Below, in pieces: positions 1 through 6,744 of a stretch of 34,942 nt of DNA. The notes beneath the pieces are model-generated. The model saw only the letters and a list, made by a program, of their open reading frames with translations, was not told the origin of the DNA and searched no databases. The stretch covers positions 1 through 34,942 of the forward strand of contig CADCOC010000031.1 of the NCBI GenBank assembly GCA_902802945.1. Direction: 5' to 3'. Made by a program: the position numbers and the translations under genes. Each line of letters opens with the position of its first letter. The first letter of the stretch is position 1. This DNA is from an uncultured bacterium. Lineage in GTDB: Bacteria > Verrucomicrobiota > Kiritimatiellia > RFP12 > UBA1067.

Positions 1-2
1 GC

Positions 3-2831
3 ATCACCTGCGACTTCGAGGCAATCGCCAAGGCCGGGCTTGGCGGCATACTCATGATGGACATCGCGTCGGCGCACATGCCCTACGGGGAGGTCCAGTT
101 CAACACGCCGGAATGGTTCGCGCTCATGCGCCACGCGCACAACGAGGCGAAGCGGCTGGGCCTTGAAATGTCCATGACGACCTGTTCCGGCTGGGCGACG
201 GCCGGCGGCCCGTGGAACGTGCCGTCAAACGCGATGAAGAAAGTGGTGTACACCGAGACGCGGCTGAAGGGACCTGCGACCTTCAGGGGAAAGCTGCCCC
301 GCACGCAGGAGGACAACGGCTTCTACGACGACATCGCGGTTCTCGCGTTCCCGACGCCGTCCGGGAACCTGCGCCTCTCCCGCCTTGAAAACAAGACGTA
401 CGTGAAACGGGGGCCCGTGAACCGGGATGAGGGGTTGCGCGCCGAGGCGGACCAGGTTGTGTCTAAGGGCAGGATACTTGACCTGACTGCGCGCATGTCG
501 GGCGACGGCCAGCTCGAGTGGGAGGTGCCGTCCGGCGGCTGGACGATCCTGCGCGTGGGATACGTCTGCAATGGGGTGTGCAATCGTCCGGCGGCCCGCG
601 GCGGCAAGGGGCTCGAGGTGGACAAGCTTTCCGCCTCCGCCCTTGAGTTCCACGCGGAGCAATACGCGGCGCGACTCTGCAAGGAGTTTGGCGTGGAACG
701 GGGAACGGGGAATGGGGAACGGGGAACGGGGCTCACCGGCATTGAAGTGGACAGCTACGAAGCCGGTTCGCAGAACTGGACGCAGGGGTTCGAGAAAAAG
801 TTTGAGGAGCGTATGGGTTATTCGCTCCTGCCCTATCTACCGGTATTTTCCGGACGGATCGTCGGGAGCGTTGACGAAAGCGAGCGTTTCCTCGAGGATT
901 TCCGCCGCGTCGTGTCGGATCTCCTGGCCGAGAACTTCTCCGGCGCCCTTGCCGCATTCTGCCACAGGCACGGCGTCAAGTTTCTCCTCGAACCATACGG
1001 AAAGAGCGTGCCCGCCGACAATCTCCAGTATGGACGGCATGCGGACATTCCGATGTCCGAGTTCTGGTCGCGCTCAGGGGTGGGCGAACACGTCGTGGAC
1101 GAGAAGCGCTACATCAGGATTGCCGCGCACGTCGCGCACGTATGGGGCAAGCGCTACGCCGGTGCCGAGTCGTTCACCGCCGATCCCAGTTTGGGCGGAC
1201 GGTGGCGCGCGACGCCGTTTGGCATGAAGGCGCAGACGGACCGCGCATTCGCGCAGGGCATCAACCGCATCGTGTACCACCGCTTCACGCACCAGCCCTG
1301 GCCCGGCAACCAGTACTTGCCTGGTATGACGATGGGGCGGTGGGGATCGCACATCGACCGGACGCAGACGTGGTGGCACATCGCGCCGGAATGGTTCCGC
1401 TACCAGAGCCGCTGCCAGTGGCTGTTGCAGGAGGGGACGTTCGTGGCGGACGTGCTTTACTTCTGCGGCGAGAACGTTCCCAACGCCGGAGCGACCGTGT
1501 TTTCCGATACGACCGGCAAGTTGCGTCTGCCCGCCGGATACGACTGGGACATCTGCTCCGCAGATGCTCTTGAAGAACTGAAAGTGGTTGACGGCCGCAT
1601 CGTTGTGCCTGGCGGCGTGAGCTATGCGCTTCTGGTCCTACCGCTGGAAGAGGCCGTGTCCGAGCGCGTTTTAAAGTCCGTGAACCGTCTGCTGGACGCA
1701 GGCGCGAAGGTGTGCGCGCCCGTAAAGCCGACGCGTGCATTCGGTCTGAGAGGATTCCCGGAATCCGACTCGCGCATCCGCGCCTCCGTGGACGAAACGT
1801 GGAAGAAGGGCGTGCTCGCCTGTCGTCCGGCTGTGGCGCTGAAGCGACTCGGCATCGCGCCGGATTTCGCTTCCACGGAGACGGATCCCAAGTCCGGTGC
1901 CGCGTACATCCACCGGCGGAGTGCCGCTGCGGACTGGTATTTCGTTGCGCTCAACAACGAGACGAACGTGACCTTCGAGGCGTCATTCCGCATTACCGGC
2001 AAAGCGCCGGAAATATGGGATGCGGAGACGGGCGAGATTTGCGACGCGGCGAATTGGCGCGTCGAGGGAGGTCGCACGGTGGTGGCAATGGAGTTCAAGC
2101 CGAGCGGCAGCGCGTTTGTGGTGTTTAGGAGGGCGGCCGGAAAATCCGGAAAATCCGGGAAATCCGGAGAATCCGGAATATCCGGAAAATCCGGAATATC
2201 CGGCCCGTGGCAGGTGACATTTCCAGTCGATTGGTACACCGGCGGAAACGCGGTGAAAACGTTCACGTGGCCGTCGCTCAAAGACTGGACTTCCGATGAC
2301 GACCCCGACGTGAAGTATTTCTCGGGTACGGTAACGTACAGCAAGAGGTTTGCGCTTCCTCCGCCCCCGGTAGGGCAGTCGCCCCGCGACCGCCGCGTGT
2401 TTCTTGACCTTGGCGAAGTGAAGAACTTTGCTGAAGTGACGGTCAACGGCAAGTCGTATCCGCCGCTTTGGCGTCCGCCTTTCCGCCTCGACATCACAGA
2501 CGCGGTGAAGGCAGCAAGCGTACAACAACAAGGTAGGGCGGTCGCCCCGCGACCGCCGTTGTCGTTCGACCTCGAGATCAAGGTGACGAACCTCTGGCCG
2601 AACCGGCTGATTGGCGACGACGCCCTGCCCGAGGACTGCGAGTGGAAGGGAACGATCCGCAACGGTCTGAAGGAAATTGGCGTCAAGGAGATTCCGCAGT
2701 GGGTGAAAGACGGCAAGCGATCGCCCACGGGGCGCCACACGTTCACGACGTGGCGACACTGGGCGAAGGACGAGGCTCCCTTGCCATCCGGCCTGCTCGG
2801 CCCCGTCCAGCTGCAGTTCGCTTGTCCATAA
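3..2831 (+). CDS. GH106-like glycosidase (alpha-L-rhamnosidase family), 5' end outside window
   Basis: The frame is open from base 3, so the true start lies upstream; 942 residues are visible. The start of the visible part (FEAIAKAGLGGILMMDIA), the stretch around 115-215 (EWFALMRHAHNEAKRLGLEM, then CSGWATAGGPW) and IEVDSYEAGSQNWT near 740-780 resemble the catalytic region of GH106 alpha-L-rhamnosidases. The last 200 residues look like a GH2-type galactose-binding beta sandwich (FLDLGEVKNFAEVTVNG, then VTNLWPNRLIGDD). The likely role is hydrolysis of terminal alpha-L-rhamnosyl or a related linkage in plant or host glycans, probably outside the cytoplasm, but the signal peptide is not visible. 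Four repeat insertions lie in frame: a heptamer array (695-729), a 9-mer array (2142-2204) that forms a K/E/I-S-G linker, and two copies of a palindromic element (2369-2394, 2532-2557). The family call is firm; the substrate is inferred. Confidence 0.8.
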   Translation: MTCDFEAIAKAGLGGILMMDIASAHMPYGEVQFNTPEWFALMRHAHNEAKRLGLEMSMTTCSGWATAGGPWNVPSNAMKKVVYTETRLKGPATFRGKLPRTQEDNGFYDDIAVLAFPTPSGNLRLSRLENKTYVKRGPVNRDEGLRAEADQVVSKGRILDLTARMSGDGQLEWEVPSGGWTILRVGYVCNGVCNRPAARGGKGLEVDKLSASALEFHAEQYAARLCKEFGVERGTGNGERGTGLTGIEVDSYEAGSQNWTQGFEKKFEERMGYSLLPYLPVFSGRIVGSVDESERFLEDFRRVVSDLLAENFSGALAAFCHRHGVKFLLEPYGKSVPADNLQYGRHADIPMSEFWSRSGVGEHVVDEKRYIRIAAHVAHVWGKRYAGAESFTADPSLGGRWRATPFGMKAQTDRAFAQGINRIVYHRFTHQPWPGNQYLPGMTMGRWGSHIDRTQTWWHIAPEWFRYQSRCQWLLQEGTFVADVLYFCGENVPNAGATVFSDTTGKLRLPAGYDWDICSADALEELKVVDGRIVVPGGVSYALLVLPLEEAVSERVLKSVNRLLDAGAKVCAPVKPTRAFGLRGFPESDSRIRASVDETWKKGVLACRPAVALKRLGIAPDFASTETDPKSGAAYIHRRSAAADWYFVALNNETNVTFEASFRITGKAPEIWDAETGEICDAANWRVEGGRTVVAMEFKPSGSAFVVFRRAAGKSGKSGKSGESGISGKSGISGPWQVTFPVDWYTGGNAVKTFTWPSLKDWTSDDDPDVKYFSGTVTYSKRFALPPPPVGQSPRDRRVFLDLGEVKNFAEVTVNGKSYPPLWRPPFRLDITDAVKAASVQQQGRAVAPRPPLSFDLEIKVTNLWPNRLIGDDALPEDCEWKGTIRNGLKEIGVKEIPQWVKDGKRSPTGRHTFTTWRHWAKDEAPLPSGLLGPVQLQFACP
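695..729 (+). repeat. In-frame heptamer array (GGAACGG)x5
   Basis: Five consecutive heptamers, four GGAACGG and one GGAATGG, sit inside the glycosidase gene. A 7-base unit passes through all three frames every 21 bases; here no frame position gives a stop, so the array is translated as G-T-G-N-G-E-R. It falls just before the conserved segment IEVDSYEAG, where relatives would be expected to have a short loop. Confidence 0.85.
2142..2204 (+). repeat. In-frame 9-mer array (AAATCCGGA)x7
   Basis: Seven consecutive 9-base units (AAATCCGGA with variants GAATCCGGA and ATATCCGGA) encode seven X-S-G triplets, where X is K, E or I. The array joins the catalytic part to the C-terminal beta sandwich and probably acts as a flexible linker. 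The unit variants show that copies have diverged, so it is not a sequencing stutter. Confidence 0.9.
2369..2394 (+). repeat. 26-base palindromic element, copy A, inside CDS
   Basis: This copy matches the element at 2532-2557 at 25 of 26 bases. The core can form a hairpin of GGCAGTCGC and GCGACCGCC around a CCC loop, with one mismatched pair. It is read in the frame giving VGQSPRDR. Confidence 0.8.
2532..2557 (+). repeat. 26-base palindromic element, copy B, inside CDS
   Basis: The core is a perfect hairpin: GGCGGTCGC (2537-2545), loop CCC, GCGACCGCC (2549-2557). It is read in a different frame from copy A (GRAVAPRP), which shows that the similarity is at DNA level and not a repeated protein motif. 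Confidence 0.85.
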
Positions 2832-2843
2832 CTTCCTTGTGAC

Positions 2844-3031
2844 ATGAAAAAGAATATGAACGTCAGGTGGCCCATCTTTGTCGCCGCCGTGTTGGCGGCG
2901 CGGAGTGGATTCCGCTCGCTTACCGCAAGGAGATCGAGGCCGGTAACGCGCTCGACTTCTCGTGCATGGGCTTCACCGACGCGCCATTGACGAACGGGCG
3001 CAACAAAGGGATAGTCCGCGACGATTTATGA
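2844..3031 (+). pseudogene. Remnant of a secreted glycosidase-like gene
   Basis: An ATG at 2844 starts a signal-peptide-like stretch (MKKNMNVRWPIFVAAVLAA). Near 2900 the plausible reading changes frame: from 2903 a second frame reads EWIPLAYRKEIEAGNALDFS, then a further stretch ending RDDL and a stop at 3029-3031. The second piece resembles the beginning of the mature part of large secreted cellulase-like proteins of Verrucomicrobia and Lentisphaerae, which I recall from memory only. The rest of such a gene is absent, so this looks like a gene lost by deletion plus frameshift. The family assignment is uncertain; the broken structure is seen directly. Confidence 0.5.
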
Positions 3032-3103
3032 TATACGAGTATATTTCGTTTTAGTTCCTTTTTATATCTCGCGATTGTTATGCAGTCAGCTGCCATTCTG
3101 TGC

Positions 3104-3109
3104 TATAAT
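3104..3109 (+). promoter_or_regulatory. -10 box upstream of the six-hairpin protein gene
   Basis: A perfect TATAAT lies 30 bases before the ATG at 3140. No good -35 hexamer is visible at 16-18 bases. A strong Shine-Dalgarno GGAAGGA lies between it and the start, so this gene should have a short normal leader. Confidence 0.5.
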
Positions 3110-3139
3110 ACTCGTGTTTCACCCTTTGGAAGGAAAGAC

Positions 3140-5218
3140 ATGAAAAAGAATATGGTGACCGACTCGGCGTGCTGGTCGCGGATCGTCTCCTTGGCGGCAC
3201 TGGCTTTCGCCTTTGCCGCAAATGCGAAGCTGCTTCCCGTGGAAGTTTACGAGAAGGGCGGCGGCGACATGGACTGCTCGTCCCGCTACCTGATACGCGA
3301 GCGCGTGCGCGAGGTTCCGGGTGTCAAATGCGACGGCAAACTCTTCGCGCGCCTCGTGAAGGTGACGAACGCGTCCACCGAGACGCGCACCGTGCAGGTC
3401 GCCGTCCGTGCCGCGACCGCGTTCAAGCCCACGAACTGGGTGATCCCCGGCGTGATCTACGGCGACAACTCCTTCGGCAACCAGGTGTCGCCGAGCGGAC
3501 TCGAACGCGACGGCGAGCCGTGGGTGTTCGGCTACGACCGCGTGGCGATCCCGTCCTGCACGCTGTCCGAGTCCAAGGACGCCCTCTTCGCCCTGTTCGC
3601 GTCCGACCGCGACGCGCCGTCGCTCGAAAGCTCCTGCTCGCTGCGTCGCCTTCCGGACGGCACGTTCGAACACCGCATCATCTATCCCGTCCGCGAAAGC
3701 CCCGTGAGCTACACGTTCAAGTACAGCTACACCGGCCGGTACGACACGTGGATCACGCTTCCGCCCGGCGCGACTTTCGAGGCGGAGTCCTATTTCCTCG
3801 AGGGGCGTCCCCGCTACGAGAACTGCGGCTACCGCGAGGCGCTCATCGCGGCGATGGCCGTGCTGAAGAACGACCATCCGATCCCCGCGCTCGACGCGCA
3901 GACGGTGTACGACGTCTCTCACCAGTGGCTGCGCGACTGCTGCGAGTATTTCGTCGATCAGGGGAAGTCGAAGGGCGCGATGGGCATGGACATCTCGTTC
4001 CAGCTCGGCTACACCGCCCGCACCAACAAGCGGCACTTCCCCGCGTGGATGACGCCGGAGGAGAAGAAGCTCACGCTGGCGGACCTCGAACGGGACCCGT
4101 CCCTCAACAGGACGCGTCTGCGCACGTTCTGGATGGAAGGCATGGGTTTCGCGTCGCAGAACTTCCTTGCGCACCGCCTGTCGTACATGGACGCGATGAA
4201 GCGCGGCGACAAGGACTTCGCCAAGTGGTGTCTGGACGACATGGACGACTGGGTGAAGCGTCAGGTCACCGAAGGGCCGGCGGCGGGACTCTGCACGACC
4301 GGACGGCGCCGCAAGGTCACGCGCCTGAGCGTCACGGAGCTCGGCTGGGGGCTGGGCGAGATTGCCAAGTTCTGGAAGCACCTCAAGGAGAGCGGCGTCG
4401 AAAAGCCGGAGTACCTGGAGTTCGCCAAGCGGCTTGCCGATTTCTTCGTGGCGCACTACGATGCCGTCGATCCGTTCGGGCGCATCTGGTCGCTCAAGAC
4501 GGGCGAGAAGCTCGAGGGCGGCGGCGACGGCGGCGGCTTCATGGTGAAGGGTCTGCTGGAGCTCCATGCCGTCTGCGGCGAGAAGAAATATCTGGACTGC
4601 GCCCGCAAGGCGTTCGACCGCTACTTCGAGATGGACCTCGCGAAGTTCCGCTGCGTGGCCGGCGCGGACGACTGCAACTGCGTGGACAAGGAATCGTCCT
4701 TCCCCTACATCTACTCGGCGCTGGAGCTGTGGCGCCAGACGGGCGACAAGCGGTATCTCGACTGCGCGGAGCGCGTGGCGGCGTACTTCTGCTCGTGGAT
4801 GATGACGTACGACGTGCTCTATCCGCCGACGAGCGAGTTCGGACGCTTCGGCTACCGCACGAGCGGCGGCACGCTCGTCTCGGCCGAGCACCAGTGCATC
4901 GACCCTTACGCGACCGTGGCGATCCCCGACCTCTTCGACCTCGCGGACGCGACGGGCTGCGAAACGTGGCGTGATGCGGGGCGGCTCATCTGGGTGAACG
5001 CCATCCAGGACGTGACCGGTCCCAACGGCGGCTCCATCAACGGCGTGCTGCGCACGCCCGGCGCGCAGTGTGAGGCACATGCGCAGACGCGCTGGGCCAA
5101 GTACCGCAGCGATCCGATCGCCGCGCGCGGCAACTTCAACAACCAGTGTACGGCGTTTATCGTCACGTTCCGCCTCTACGCGCTCGAGCGCGTGGGCGAC
5201 CCGATGTCCACGAAGTGA
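3140..5218 (+). CDS. Secreted six-hairpin (alpha/alpha toroid) glycosidase-like protein
   Basis: This encodes 692 residues. I chose the ATG at 3140 because GGAAGGA precedes it and it opens a signal peptide (basic MKKN, hydrophobic core, ANA around residues 27-29). An upstream in-frame ATG at 3080 lies ahead of the -10 box and is unlikely. The N-terminal 250 residues look like beta structure. The rest has repeated helical hairpins with aromatic and acidic motifs (GFMVKGLLELHAVCGEKKYL, then SFPYIYSALELWRQTGDKRY), the pattern of (alpha/alpha)6-barrel hydrolases and lyases. No specific GH or PL family is recognised. Placed between a GH106-like enzyme and sugar-acid genes, it probably acts on the same polysaccharide outside the cytoplasm. 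Confidence 0.7.
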   Translation: MKKNMVTDSACWSRIVSLAALAFAFAANAKLLPVEVYEKGGGDMDCSSRYLIRERVREVPGVKCDGKLFARLVKVTNASTETRTVQVAVRAATAFKPTNWVIPGVIYGDNSFGNQVSPSGLERDGEPWVFGYDRVAIPSCTLSESKDALFALFASDRDAPSLESSCSLRRLPDGTFEHRIIYPVRESPVSYTFKYSYTGRYDTWITLPPGATFEAESYFLEGRPRYENCGYREALIAAMAVLKNDHPIPALDAQTVYDVSHQWLRDCCEYFVDQGKSKGAMGMDISFQLGYTARTNKRHFPAWMTPEEKKLTLADLERDPSLNRTRLRTFWMEGMGFASQNFLAHRLSYMDAMKRGDKDFAKWCLDDMDDWVKRQVTEGPAAGLCTTGRRRKVTRLSVTELGWGLGEIAKFWKHLKESGVEKPEYLEFAKRLADFFVAHYDAVDPFGRIWSLKTGEKLEGGGDGGGFMVKGLLELHAVCGEKKYLDCARKAFDRYFEMDLAKFRCVAGADDCNCVDKESSFPYIYSALELWRQTGDKRYLDCAERVAAYFCSWMMTYDVLYPPTSEFGRFGYRTSGGTLVSAEHQCIDPYATVAIPDLFDLADATGCETWRDAGRLIWVNAIQDVTGPNGGSINGVLRTPGAQCEAHAQTRWAKYRSDPIAARGNFNNQCTAFIVTFRLYALERVGDPMSTK

Positions 5219-5230
5219 GGCGTTTGAAAA

Positions 5231-5890
5231 ATGAACAATGAGATTGAAACACTCGTTCGCGAGAGTCGCATTATCGCCATCATTCGCGGCTTTGCGCCGG
5301 ATGTTTGCCTGCGTCTCGCCGAGGCGTATGCAAAGGGCGGAATCCGCCTTGTCGAGGTGACGTTCGCGCAGAACGCGCCGGAGACGTGGAAGGATACGGC
5401 CGCCGCGATCCGCGCGATCAAGGAACGTTTCGCGGGAAGCGTCCGCGTCGGCGCCGGCACGGTCCTCACGGAGGAGCAGCTGTCGATGTGCGAGCAGGCG
5501 GGCGGCGAATACATGATCACGCCGAACGTGAAGCCGGCGCTTATCCGCGAATGCGTGCGGCGCGGACTCGTCGCGATGCCGGGCGCGCTGACGCCCAGCG
5601 AGGCCGTCGACGCCTGGGAGGCGGGTGCGGGCTTCGTGAAGATCTTTCCGGCGGGATCGCTGGGCCCCGGATACGTCAAGGCGATCCGCGCGCCGCTTTC
5701 GCACATCCCGTTCCTCGCCGTAGGCGGCATCGGACCGGACACCGTTGCCGATTTCATGAAGGTCGGTTGCGTCGGCGCAGGCGTGGGCGGTAACCTTACG
5801 AACAAGGAGTGGATCGCCGCAGGCGAATGGGACAAGATCGAAGAGGTCGCCCGCCAGCTCGTCACGCGCTCCGCCCCTGCAAACCACTAA
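5231..5890 (+). CDS. eda: KDPG/KHG-type aldolase (class I)
   Basis: The 219-residue product has the size of 2-keto-3-deoxy-6-phosphogluconate / 2-keto-4-hydroxyglutarate aldolases. These TIM-barrel enzymes split a 2-keto-3-deoxy sugar acid into pyruvate and an aldehyde through a Schiff base. The family residues are present: Glu42 in LVEVTF, Thr77 in GAGTV and the Schiff-base Lys137 in GFVKIFPAG. The GGIGPDT loop binds the acid or phosphate end. The gene starts 12 bases after the six-hairpin gene, so the two are probably co-transcribed. The last residues (Asn-His-stop) are written by the first unit of the heptamer array at 5884-5925. With the dehydrogenase and dehydratase downstream, it would be the final cleavage step of a sugar-acid pathway; whether the substrate is phosphorylated cannot be told. 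Confidence 0.9.
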   Translation: MNNEIETLVRESRIIAIIRGFAPDVCLRLAEAYAKGGIRLVEVTFAQNAPETWKDTAAAIRAIKERFAGSVRVGAGTVLTEEQLSMCEQAGGEYMITPNVKPALIRECVRRGLVAMPGALTPSEAVDAWEAGAGFVKIFPAGSLGPGYVKAIRAPLSHIPFLAVGGIGPDTVADFMKVGCVGAGVGGNLTNKEWIAAGEWDKIEEVARQLVTRSAPANH

Positions 5891-5925
5891 CCACTAACCA
5901 CTAACGACTAACCACTAACGACTAA
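5884..5925 (+). repeat. Heptamer array (CCACTAA / CGACTAA)x6 between aldolase and SDR genes
   Basis: Six perfect tandem heptamers fill the whole gap between the two genes: CCACTAA three times, CGACTAA, CCACTAA, CGACTAA. The first unit supplies the aldolase stop codon, and the last ends one base before the SDR start codon. Because 7 is not a multiple of 3, TAA recurs in all three frames. No Shine-Dalgarno sequence is left in front of the SDR gene. Confidence 0.95.
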
Positions 5926-5926
5926 A

Positions 5927-6730
5927 ATGAGAAACATCCTGATAACGGGTTCGTCGCACGGCATCGGCGCCGGGTGCGCCATCGCGTTCGCGCGCGACGA
6001 GGGCGCGAACATCGGCGTGTGCGGCAACAAGGACGCGGCGGGCGCCGAGGCGGTCGCGAAGGAATGCGAGAAGTTCGGCGTGAAGACGAAGGTCTATCTC
6101 GGCGACGTCGGGTCGCACGACTTCTGCAAGGCGACGATGGAGGACTTCATCGCCACGTTCGGCAAGATCGACGTGCTCGTCAACAACGCGGGCGGCGCGC
6201 TGAAGATCCCGGACGGACCCAAGGGCGAGTTCAAGGACATGCCGATGGACTACTGGGACAGCCAGATGGCGCTCAACCTCAACGCCGCCGCGTACCTTTC
6301 GCGCTACGCCGTGGCCGACATGGTCGAGAAGAAGACGGAAGGGCGCATCGTGAACGTCTCGTCGGTACACGGACAGGTGACGTGGGTCCACCGCCGGATG
6401 CTCCCCTATTCCGCCGCGAAGGCCGGGCTCAACATGTTCACGAAGGCGCTCGGCGTGGAGGTGGCGAAGTACGGCATCCGCGTGAACGCCGTCGCGCCGG
6501 GGCTCATCTACACGAAGATCATGTCGCGCTACTCCGAGGCCGACATCCGCGGCTTCAACCACAAGATCCCCGTCGGGCGCGGCGGCAAGGTCGAGGAGAT
6601 CGTCCCGACGATCCAGTTCCTTGCGGACATCGAGAAGACGCGCTTCATCGTCGGACAGGTGATCGGCGTGGACGGCGGTCAGTCGTGCGACGGCTCGATC
6701 GAGAGCATGAATTTCAATCTTGAAAACTGA
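5927..6730 (+). CDS. SDR-family NAD(P)-dependent sugar or sugar-acid dehydrogenase
   Basis: The 267 residues form a classical short-chain dehydrogenase/reductase. The Rossmann motif TGSSHGIGAG is at 7-16 and NNAGG at 86-90. The catalytic set is Ser146, Tyr161 and Lys165 (YSAAKAG), with Ser and Tyr two residues further apart than usual. The end GQVIGVDGGQS is typical of gluconate 5-dehydrogenase, KduD and FabG relatives. Oxidation of a sugar or of a 2-keto-3-deoxy acid is inferred from its place between an aldolase and an IlvD/Edd-family dehydratase; sequence alone cannot exclude a FabG-type role. No ribosome binding site is visible because the preceding 42 bases are a heptamer array, so translation may rely on coupling to the aldolase gene. 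Confidence 0.85.
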   Translation: MRNILITGSSHGIGAGCAIAFARDEGANIGVCGNKDAAGAEAVAKECEKFGVKTKVYLGDVGSHDFCKATMEDFIATFGKIDVLVNNAGGALKIPDGPKGEFKDMPMDYWDSQMALNLNAAAYLSRYAVADMVEKKTEGRIVNVSSVHGQVTWVHRRMLPYSAAKAGLNMFTKALGVEVAKYGIRVNAVAPGLIYTKIMSRYSEADIRGFNHKIPVGRGGKVEEIVPTIQFLADIEKTRFIVGQVIGVDGGQSCDGSIESMNFNLEN

Positions 6731-6744
6731 AAGGAAAAACAAAA

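Noticed and set aside
3119..5887. A 922-codon open frame on the minus strand
   Set aside because: It is the shadow of the six-hairpin and aldolase genes in GC-rich DNA: extremely rich in Arg, Ala, Val and His, no family motif, and it runs across two well-supported genes and their promoter.
5884..5925. CRISPR-like array
   Set aside because: The units are seven bases with no spacers, and there are no cas genes in the window.
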